From: Thermanaerothrix sp034436175
Lineage (GTDB): Bacteria; Chloroflexota; Anaerolineae; Anaerolineales; Anaerolineaceae
Length of the DNA: 14,739 bases
Reading direction: 5' to 3'
Assembly (NCBI GenBank): GCA_964427505.1
Contig: CAYRUO010000027.1
Coordinates: 1-14,739, forward strand
Below the pieces are notes generated by a model, which worked only from the letters and a program-made list of their open reading frames with translations, had not been told where the DNA came from and did not search any database. The position numbers and the translations under genes are program-made. Numbering within the stretch: position 1 is the first letter of the stretch; every line of letters starts with the position of its first letter. Shown in pieces: positions 7,312-14,141 of this stretch.

Positions 7312-8597
7312 CCGCCCGTCTGCGCCAGCAGGCGCTGCAAGCCCTCATAGGACGTGACCCAGGCGATGCGGCGCAGGAAGGTCGCCAGGTCGGGCGAACG
7401 GGCGCGCAGGGTGCGCACCGCCTCGCCCACCGGGTCTTGCCCCTGCGGGCCGAGCGGGGTATCGGCATAGGCGCCGTAAAAGGCAAAGTAGGCCTGGTTG
7501 AGGCGGCGGATGTGATAGCCGTGCTCCCAGAAGAAGCGCCGCCGCGCTTCCATATAGGCCTCGGCCTCGTCCACCTTACCCGCGGCGAGCAGCGCATCCA
7601 CGGTCACGCGGGTGGTGTGCATCTCGGCGCGAAAGTCGAACGCCTTAGCCTCGCCGCCTTCGGAAGACGGCGGGTGGGCTTCGTTTTCCGTTTCCGGCGG
7701 CAGAAATTCGGGGTAGTAACGCGCCAGCACGGCACGGGCGATCTCTTTGCCGGCCAGGCTGGCGGTGGTTTCATTGATCGTGCGCATCTGGGGGGAGGCT
7801 TCGTAAAGCAGACCGAGCGGGCGCAGGGTGAGGTAGTTGTGGATCCACTCGTGCGCCACCGTTTCCACCAGCCAGGATAGGTCATCCGAGCGCATCACCA
7901 TGGTGGGGTAGATGCCGATGCCCCCCACCGGCACCACCAGCGCCGAGACGTTCAGCCCGCGTTCGACGTTCTGCTCCAGATGGGTAATGGTTTCTAGAGA
8001 GAGGTCAGGCTGGAGGGAGATATCGGCATCTTGGCGGATGACCGTGCGCGGCGAGACGATCAGTGCCATGGGCAGGGGGGTAACGTGGTAGAGCAGGGGT
8101 GGGATGGGCTGGCCGCCCAGGCTCAGCCCCAGGTCGGCGATCACGGTGCTGATCTGGTGTTCCAAGACGGCCTCGGCCAGCAGGCGCTGGCGCTGCCACC
8201 GGGTGAGCAGGCGCTCACGCCGTGCCACCAGGGGCGCGGTGAGCACCTCAGGGTTTTTGACCGTGGGGTTGGCGTAAAATTCGGCGATATCCGCTTCGAC
8301 CCGGTCGAGTTGGCGCACCAGGTCGAGGTAATCCAGCACTGCCTGGCGTTGTTGGGCGGGGGTGAGGTAGCGCGGCAGGTCGAGCACGGCCTGGCGTTCT
8401 TTGGCCCACAGCGCGCCCAGCGTCCACGAGACGTAATCGAACTCCCAGGGGCGGGTGAACTGGCGCACCTGCGAGGGGACGTCCTCGCGGATGAGATCAC
8501 CGGCGCGGAGGGAGAGCAGTGCCGTCAGAAAGAGGACGAGATAAAGGGCCGTCCGGCCTACCCGGGCAAGCCGGCGAAGCAGGGGACGCAGGAACAT
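7308..8597 (-). CDS. membrane-anchored HExxH metallopeptidase, family unassigned
   Basis: The 429-residue protein has a basic N-terminus, one membrane segment at about 16-31 and a large domain likely outside the membrane. HEWIH at 249-253 is a zinc-binding HExxH, and Glu276 in NETTA, 23 residues later, is well placed as third ligand, a gluzincin-like layout. Residues 65-150 are helical and rich in Arg, Gln and Glu. I cannot assign a named family, and the substrate is unknown. No Shine-Dalgarno sequence precedes the ATG, but TATAAT lies 12 bases upstream, suggesting a nearly leaderless mRNA. It converges on the FmdB-type gene with shared stop-codon bases. The CRISPR array begins about 315 bp upstream of its start. 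Confidence 0.8.
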   Translation of the reverse strand: MFLRPLLRRLARVGRTALYLVLFLTALLSLRAGDLIREDVPSQVRQFTRPWEFDYVSWTLGALWAKERQAVLDLPRYLTPAQQRQAVLDYLDLVRQLDRVEADIAEFYANPTVKNPEVLTAPLVARRERLLTRWQRQRLLAEAVLEHQISTVIADLGLSLGGQPIPPLLYHVTPLPMALIVSPRTVIRQDADISLQPDLSLETITHLEQNVERGLNVSALVVPVGGIGIYPTMVMRSDDLSWLVETVAHEWIHNYLTLRPLGLLYEASPQMRTINETTASLAGKEIARAVLARYYPEFLPPETENEAHPPSSEGGEAKAFDFRAEMHTTRVTVDALLAAGKVDEAEAYMEARRRFFWEHGYHIRRLNQAYFAFYGAYADTPLGPQGQDPVGEAVRTLRARSPDLATFLRRIAWVTSYEGLQRLLAQTGG

Positions 8598-8608
8598 AGG
8601 CAGGCTTG

Positions 8609-8614
8609 ATTATA
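8609..8614 (-). promoter_or_regulatory. -10 box of the metallopeptidase gene, near-leaderless start
   Basis: On the minus strand TATAAT occupies 8614-8609, only 11 bases before the ATG (8597-8595). Transcription would start within a few bases of the ATG. The absence of a Shine-Dalgarno sequence fits. I see no convincing -35. Confidence 0.5.
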
Positions 8615-8694
8615 CGCGCTTTGGATTAAGCCCGCCTGAATCGTGGGGGAAAAGCCATGTCACGAAAATGACTTCATGAGGAACAAAAGCATAA

Positions 8695-8773
8695 AAACTC
8701 CGGGCAGCCTTATGCCAGGGTTATATCTTCCTTTCGGGCGTGCTTTACGGTGTCATTTACACCACCGGAGTTT
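8695..8773. other. 79-nt branched inverted-repeat element (possible structured RNA)
   Basis: AAACTCCGG at 8695-8703 pairs perfectly with CCGGAGTTT at 8765-8773. Inside lie two more stems: GGCA/TGCC (8703-8706 with 8713-8716, sharing one G with the outer arm) and GGTGT/ACACC (8749-8753 with 8759-8763). The result is a multi-branch fold closed by a 9-bp helix. On the minus strand the closing helix is followed by further T residues (five in a row), so a leftward transcript could end there. It fits no riboswitch or RNA family I know. Confidence 0.4.
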
Positions 8774-8913
8774 GTGCACCTGCCGGAGCGCCCACCATCC
8801 CGGCCTTCTCAGGGCGTGCTCTGGGCGACTACACCCCGGGCGCATCTTTAGCATAGCCCATCTCGAAGCCGCCTTCAAGCCCTCACGCGGCGAGGGGCAA
8901 AGGCGAATTTGGG

Positions 8914-11889
8914 GTGATTTAATCCACTAACGGATCGAGGCGGGTGCAACTGAATCTCATCATCATTGCCACCGGCAAGCATAAGATGTTTCAGTATCCA
9001 CTAACGGATCGAGGCGGGTGCAACACCTACGCCGAGCCGTTGAGAAACTGACCCCGTGGAAGTTTCAGTATCCACTAACGGATCGAGGCGGGTGTAACAA
9101 AAAGGCAGGCGCGCGGTAATAAAAACTAACACATGTTTCAGTATCCACTAACGGATCGAGGCGGGTGCAACTGCATTATATCCTGGTGTCCAACATGTGC
9201 TAGATGATGTTTCAGTATCCACTAACGGATCGAGGCGACTGCAACTTTTTCTGGCTGACTAACTGCCTGCCTGACTGTCTGCCGTTTCAGTATCCACTAA
9301 CGGATCGAGGCGACTGCAACAAACGCTCTTGCGCATCAGCCACATCGCGCTGTAAGTTTCAGTATCCACTAACGGATCGAGGCGACTGCAACTTTCGCCG
9401 ACCTCTTGCCGCGCGGGTCGCACTGGGTTTCAGTATCCACTAACGGATCGAGGCGACTGCAACTGTTGTTGACGAACTGACGGATGTGATGAGTGTTAGT
9501 GTTTCAGTATCCACTAACGGATCGAGGCGACTGCAACCCCGCGTATCCACACCAGCCTGTACATTTCTATCAAGTTTCAGTATCCACTAACGGATCGAGG
9601 CGACTGCAACGACAGAGCCGTTGCTTACCGTTCCGTTTTGATTGCCGTTTCAGTATCCACTAACGGATCGAGGCGACTGCAACAGTGGATCGCCGGCGGT
9701 GCGCATGGGCTTCAAGGGCTGTTTCAGTATCCACTAACGGATCGAGGCGACTGCAACCGCACCAGCGCATCTTCCGCCGCCTGTGCGCCGTTGTTTCAGT
9801 ATCCACTAACGGATCGAGGCGACTGCAACAAACGACCCGGTTCATCCAGGAAATCACCCAGATTTGTTTCAGTATCCACTAACGGATCGAGGCGACTGCA
9901 ACCGCCGCCATGGTTGACGATTGGAATGCCAGGGCAGAGGTTTCAGTATCCACTAACGGATCGAGGCGACTGCAACTTGCATAGATACACATACACGTAA
10001 CCACTTCCAGATAAGTTTCAGTATCCACTAACGGATCGAGGCGACTGCAACTGTGAGAGGCGCATAAGATTGTGAACTCCGTTAGAGCGTTTCAGTATCC
10101 ACTAACGGATCGAGGCGACTGCAACGTAACCGTTCCAAGCACAACCCCAAGAATTGCCGAAAGTTTCAGTATCCACTAACGGATCGAGGCGACTGCAACT
10201 ATCGTATATAACGCTATGTAGTGGTGGTTATTGGGTTTCAGTATCCACTAACGGATCGAGGCGACTGCAACTGGTTGTGGCTCAGCGCGGCATATAGGCT
10301 GTCGAAGGTTTCAGTATCCACTAACGGATCGAGGCGACTGCAACTCCCAATTCCAATAACAATTCTTCCGTTCGCAGTGAGGTTTCAGTATCCACTAACG
10401 GATCGAGGCGACTGCAACCAAAAGAAACCCTCTTTGTGCTAGATTATCTCTCGTGTTTCAGTATCCACTAACGGATCGAGGCGACTGCAACCGCTAGCGC
10501 TTATAATAAGTGTAGAATTCCAAAAAAGTTTCAGTATCCACTAACGGATCGAGGCGACTGCAACTCTTATAAAGCCCCGTAAATACGCATATAATAAGTC
10601 AGTTTCAGTATCCACTAACGGATCGAGGCGACTGCAACTTGACCGAGGTGAACGGTCGAGTTGAGTACCGGGATGTTTCAGTATCCACTAACGGATCGAG
10701 GCGACTGCAACTAAAACTTCCTCATCACCGGCCATCGCGTGATGGTGTGTTTCAGTATCCACTAACGGATCGAGGCGACTGCAACCGAACTGGTGTGTTT
10801 GTTCGAGTCGGTGTATTCGTGTTTCAGTATCCACTAACGGATCGAGGCGACTGCAACCAATAATACGCTGGTATAGCGCATCAGACAAATCGCGTTTCAG
10901 TATCCACTAACGGATCGAGGCGACTGCAACAGGCTGTACAACAAGAACCTGCATCGCACGCGTAGGTGTTTCAGTATCCACTAACGGATCGAGGCGACTG
11001 CAACATTCAGAGGAAGTACTACCACGTATATCTGTTGTTAGGTTTCAGTATCCACTAACGGATCGAGGCGACTGCAACCGATGCCATTGACCGTATCCAC
11101 AGATCCGCCAAGGGTGTTTCAGTATCCACTAACGGATCGAGGCGACTGCAACACCATAAACGCCACAACAAACGCACTAATTACGCCCGTTTCAGTATCC
11201 ACTAACGGATCGAGGCGACTGCAACCAATGAATTACAATTTTATGTTTTTGAAATTAAATGTTTCAGTATCCACTAACGGATCGAGGCGACTGCAACCCG
11301 GCGCCGCGTAGCGCGCTGACGCGTTGACAAGCGGTTTCAGTATCCACTAACGGATCGAGGCGACTGCAACCAACAAGCCAGACCGACACAAGCCCGACAA
11401 GAGCACTGTTTCAGTATCCACTAACGGATCGAGGCGACTGCAACGGAGATGAAGTTTTATAAAAAGTTAGTAATAAAAAGTTTCAGTATCCACTAACGGA
11501 TCGAGGCGACTGCAACCTTGTAGCCCTGGTATCGTGATATCCCCTATCACGTTTCAGTATCCACTAACGGATCGAGGCGACTGCAACTGAATAAAGCAAT
11601 ACCTCTGCAACATGCTACTAACGGTTTCAGTATCCACTAACGGATCGAGGCGACTGCAACACTCGAGGGGGTAAACAGCAGCGTCTACGGCGTAGAACGT
11701 TTCAGTATCCACTAACGGATCGAGGCGACTGCAACCAAGGGGATTTAGAGATTTCCGTTTCACGCTTTCTGGGTTTCAGTATCCACTAACGGATCGAGGC
11801 GACTGCAACATATCTTGCGCACGCACTAAATCGACAAGATCCGTTTTTCGAAGTTTCAGTATCCACTAACGGATCGAGGCGACTGCAAC
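8914..11889 (-). CRISPR. CRISPR array, 41 repeats and 40 spacers, no cas genes in window
   Basis: Repeats are 37 nt. Starts: 8914, 8988, 9062, 9135, 9209, 9284, 9356, 9427, 9501, 9574, 9647, 9721, 9793, 9866, 9940, 10015, 10089, 10163, 10235, 10308, 10382, 10455, 10528, 10602, 10675, 10749, 10821, 10894, 10968, 11042, 11116, 11189, 11261, 11334, 11408, 11480, 11551, 11624, 11699, 11773, 11853. On the minus strand the repeat begins GTTGCAGTCGCC and ends ACTGAAAC, with a short ATCC/GGAT hairpin. Spacers are 34-38 nt, except the one next to the leader (43 nt). The array is read leftwards: a promoter lies just right of it, the repeat ends in GAAAC as type I and III crRNA handles often do, and repeats decay at the left end. 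R1 has lost its crRNA 3' third; R2-R4 carry two shared changes. A type I or III partner is inferred; the subtype cannot be told. Confidence 0.98.
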
Positions 11890-11905
11890 CCCTAATTTTG
11901 ACCCT

Positions 11906-11933
11906 ATTATAGCCCACTTTAAACAAAAATCAA
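11906..11933 (-). promoter_or_regulatory. CRISPR leader promoter
   Basis: On the minus strand: TTGATT (11928-11933), a 16-nt spacer, then TATAAT (11906-11911). Transcription would begin near 11899, about 10 bases before the first repeat. The flanking DNA (11890-11933) is AT-rich, as leaders are. This fixes the array direction and places the newest spacers at the right end. Confidence 0.75.
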
Positions 11934-11994
11934 GCCTCTGCGTGCGTCTAGAAGGCTGTTTTAATTCCTTCGTCTCATCCCGCTTGCCGCGCGC

Positions 11995-12050
11995 TTCGCA
12001 AATCGCATTTTGCTTAAAAAGCGGGGGGATTTGCGAAAGTTCCCACTTTC
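11995..12050. repeat. nested, mutually exclusive inverted repeats upstream of the CRISPR promoter
   Basis: TTCGCAAATC at 11995-12004 is the exact inverse of GATTTGCGAA at 12028-12037, with a 23-nt loop that holds a further GCTT/AAGC stem. The right arm overlaps a second hairpin, GAAAGT (12035-12040) with ACTTTC (12045-12050) around TCCC. Both cannot form at once. There is no T-tract on either strand, so it does not look like a terminator. It lies about 60-100 bp upstream of the -35 box and could be a protein-binding site of the leader. Confidence 0.45.
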
Positions 12051-12097
12051 CTGGCCGCACCCCCCATTGTCCACAACTTTGTGCCAGAACGCTCGCG

Positions 12098-12115
12098 GAC
12101 GCCTAAATAGGCGTC
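12098..12115 (-). terminator. stem-loop right after the ABC-F stop codon
   Basis: GACGCC and GGCGTC form a perfect 6-bp stem around a 6-nt loop, beginning at the base after the TAA of the ABC-F gene on the minus strand. No T-run follows in that direction, so it is a weak or Rho-aided end at best. If it fails, ABC-F transcription would run through the leader into the CRISPR array. Confidence 0.35.
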
Positions 12116-14032
12116 TTAAGACCGCCCGGGTTCGCCGGTCTCACTCTCTGCGGCCAGTTCGGCCCAGCGCTGCCAGCGTTCTTCGAGTTGGCGCTGCAGT
12201 CGCTCATATTCTCGCCCCAGTTCGGCCACTTTGGCCGGATCGCTGGGCGGGTGTTCCAGCCCGCGCGTTACCCGTGCCAGGTCGGCTTCCAATGCCGCGA
12301 TCTCGGCTTCCAATGCGTCCAGAACCTGGCGGGTGCGGCGCTGGGCTTTTGAGCCGGCATTCTCGCGGCGCGGGCGCGAGAGCGCGGCAGCGGTTATCGT
12401 CTTGGCCGCGGCGGCAGCGGCTTCCTGGGCTTCACGATAGGCACTGTAGGTACCCTCAAAGATCTGTAAGCGGCGTTCCTCGGGCCGCACGTCCCAAATT
12501 TGGGTTGCCAGCGCGTCAATCAGATAGCGGTCGTGTGAGACGAGCAAAATCGTGCCCTCGTAACCAGCCAGGACGGTTTGCAACACTTCCTGGGCAAACA
12601 CATCCAGATGATTGGTCGGTTCGTCGAGAAGCAGGAAATTCGCCCCGGCCAGCGCCAGGCAGGCCAGCGCCAACCGCCCGCGTTCTCCGCCGGAGAGGGC
12701 GGCGATGGGTTTGAACACATCATCCCCGCTGAAGAGGAAGCGCGCCAGGTAATCCCGTGCTTGGGCCGGCAGCCAGGTGGGCTGGGCATCCAGGATCGTA
12801 TCTAAAGGCGTCTTATTCGGATCAAGGCCCTCATGAGCCTGGGCGAAATAACCGATTTTGAGACCAGCACCGAGGATGACCTCTCCGGCATAAGGCGGCA
12901 CCTCGCCGAGCAGGGTTTTGAGGAACGTGGTCTTGCCGGCGCCGTTAGGGCCGAGGATGGCCGCGCATTCGCCACGCTTGAGCAACAAATCGGGGACATG
13001 AAAGAGTGGTTGTCCTTCATCACGGTAGCCCACGGCCAGCCCCTGCGTGCGCAAGACCAAATCGCCGGAGCGCTCAACCGTCCCAAAACTGAGACGGATG
13101 CGCCGCGGTTCGGGGGGCGGTGGACGGCGTACCTGTTCCAGCAAGCGTTCCAGGCGTTTGCGCCGTCCGAGCGCTTGGCGCGCGTTCTGCCCGGCCAGAT
13201 TGCGGCGGATGTAGGCCTCTTCTTTCTCGATGCGCGCCAGTTGCGCCTCGTACTCTTCCAGGCGGCGCTGATAGCGCTCCCGGCGCTGCTGCCAATAGGC
13301 GGAATAGTTGCCGCGATAGATGTCTAATCCCTCGGGCGTCAATTCCCAAATGGTGGACACCACATGATCCAAAAAGTAGCGGTCATGCGAGACCACGACC
13401 ACGGCGCCGGGCCAATCGCGCAGGGTCTTTTCCAGCCATTCCAGCGCCTGGATGTCGAGGTGATTGGTCGGTTCGTCCAAGAGCAGTAGGTCGGGGGCCT
13501 CCAACAACAGGCGGGCGAGGTAGGCGCGGGTGCGCTGGCCGCCCGAAAGTTGCCCCAGCGGACGCTGCCACTCGCGCTCGTTGAAGCCCAGGCCGATCAG
13601 GGTTTGGCGCAGGCGCTGTTCATACGTGTAGCCGCCCTGGTGCTCGTAGGCCGTTTGCAGTCGGCTGTAAGCGGCCAGTGCGGCCTCACCTTGCGCCGGG
13701 TCACTCATGGCGGCGGCCAGGCGGGCCAAGTCCTCTTCCATGGCGATCAGGGGGGCAAAGGCCTGGCGGCAGAACGCCCAGACGCTGAGGTGAGGGTCGG
13801 GCAGGGGCACTTCCTGGGGCAGGTAGCCCAGGCGCAGTCCGCGTGCACGCTGCACCTCGCCCTGGGTGGGCTCTTCCAGCCCGGCCAGGATGCGCAAGAG
13901 GGTGGTCTTGCCCACGCCATTGGCGCCGACCAGCCCAATGCGCCCATCGCGCGGGATGCTCAGGGACACGGCGGTAAAGACATCCTGCGCGCCGAAGGAT
14001 TTGGCAAGGTCGGTGGCTGTAATCAAAGACAT
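12116..14032 (-). CDS. ABC-F family ATPase (Uup/EttA-like)
   Basis: The 638-residue protein has two ABC cassettes and no membrane segments. Cassette 1 has Walker A GANGVGKTT (36-44), LSGGQ (162-166) and LLLDEPTNHLD (183-193). Cassette 2 has GPNGAGKTT (361-369), LSGGE (446-450) and LLLDEPTNHLD (467-477). Between them an Arg/Glu-rich helical linker of about 65 residues (245-310) matches the segment that contacts P-site tRNA in ABC-F proteins. A C-terminal coiled coil (about 565-630) resembles the Uup tail. Such proteins act on ribosomes; some protect against antibiotics, but nothing here points to resistance. The ATG at 14032 is preferred over the in-frame ATG at 14092, because the family starts MSLITATDLAKSFG and the promoter lies between the two. 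GAGG lies about 10 bases upstream. Confidence 0.94.
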   Translation of the reverse strand: MSLITATDLAKSFGAQDVFTAVSLSIPRDGRIGLVGANGVGKTTLLRILAGLEEPTQGEVQRARGLRLGYLPQEVPLPDPHLSVWAFCRQAFAPLIAMEEDLARLAAAMSDPAQGEAALAAYSRLQTAYEHQGGYTYEQRLRQTLIGLGFNEREWQRPLGQLSGGQRTRAYLARLLLEAPDLLLLDEPTNHLDIQALEWLEKTLRDWPGAVVVVSHDRYFLDHVVSTIWELTPEGLDIYRGNYSAYWQQRRERYQRRLEEYEAQLARIEKEEAYIRRNLAGQNARQALGRRKRLERLLEQVRRPPPPEPRRIRLSFGTVERSGDLVLRTQGLAVGYRDEGQPLFHVPDLLLKRGECAAILGPNGAGKTTFLKTLLGEVPPYAGEVILGAGLKIGYFAQAHEGLDPNKTPLDTILDAQPTWLPAQARDYLARFLFSGDDVFKPIAALSGGERGRLALACLALAGANFLLLDEPTNHLDVFAQEVLQTVLAGYEGTILLVSHDRYLIDALATQIWDVRPEERRLQIFEGTYSAYREAQEAAAAAAKTITAAALSRPRRENAGSKAQRRTRQVLDALEAEIAALEADLARVTRGLEHPPSDPAKVAELGREYERLQRQLEERWQRWAELAAESETGEPGRS

Positions 14033-14056
14033 GTGAATAGCGCCTCTGCGGGGGAA

Positions 14057-14065
14057 AGTATAACA
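14057..14065 (-). promoter_or_regulatory. extended -10 promoter for the ABC-F gene
   Basis: The minus strand reads TGTTATACT, an extended -10 (TGn then TATACT, 14062-14057). No good -35 is visible, which extended -10 promoters can tolerate. Transcription would start near 14050, giving an untranslated leader of about 18 nt and confirming the start codon at 14032. Confidence 0.55.
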
Positions 14066-14097
14066 TGCTTGAGGCGCTGGGGTGAGGTGCATAAGAT

Positions 14098-14103
14098 TAT
14101 AAT
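14098..14103 (+). promoter_or_regulatory. -10 box for the right-edge membrane protein
   Basis: TATAAT at 14098-14103 lies 38 bases before the ATG at 14142 in an AT-rich patch. The nearest -35-like element, TTGAGG at 14069-14074, is too far (23 nt), so only the -10 is supported. It is divergent to the ABC-F promoter some 35 bp away. Confidence 0.4.
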
Positions 14104-14141
14104 GAAAAAGATAACTTTATGAGACGTTAAGGCATATCGTC

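Larger units (their letters stand above)
8598..8913. other. gene-free stretch between metallopeptidase and CRISPR array
   Basis: I see no convincing gene. One plus-strand frame from about 8695 to a TAG near 8873 reads fairly protein-like (for example GVLYGVIYTTGVCAPAGAP) but has no start or ribosome site and could be a relic. The main structure is the inverted-repeat element at 8695-8773. The right end runs into the decayed last repeat of the array. Confidence 0.5.

Noticed and set aside
8643..8930. Open frame of 95 codons left of the array
   Set aside because: It has no ribosome site, its composition is Arg/His/Ser-rich like a frame shadow, and it runs across the structured element into the decayed repeat.
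10492..10601. Neighbouring spacers 22 and 23 share the 10-mer TATAATAAGT, which could be a shared source or an internal promoter
   Set aside because: Ten matching AT-rich bases can arise by chance, the box is on the strand opposite to array transcription, and there is no -35.
11531..11550. Spacer 36 contains a 6-bp hairpin (GTGATA/TATCAC)
   Set aside because: It is probably a palindrome from the source element. A single spacer with a short stem has no clear meaning.
9204..11763. Open reading frames inside the CRISPR array that yield repeated peptides such as FQYPLTDRGDCN
   Set aside because: They are translations of the 37-nt repeat with variable spacers between and have no ribosome sites. 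The array explains them fully.
8914..11889. Possible self-targeting spacers matching genes in this window
   Set aside because: Reading the spacers against the window by eye gave no convincing match. A proper search of the genome and of viral databases could still find one.
12116..14032. ABC-F gene as an antibiotic resistance factor
   Set aside because: Length, linker and C-terminal coiled coil fit general Uup/EttA-like proteins. Nothing in sequence or context points to resistance.
14033..14092. Start of the ABC-F protein at 14092
   Set aside because: The 20 extra residues do not belong to the family, and the extended -10 promoter lies within them. The ATG at 14032 gives the usual N-terminus.
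12010..14122. Long plus-strand open frames opposite the ABC-F gene
   Set aside because: They are antisense shadows of a GC-rich gene with full ABC-F motifs on the minus strand.
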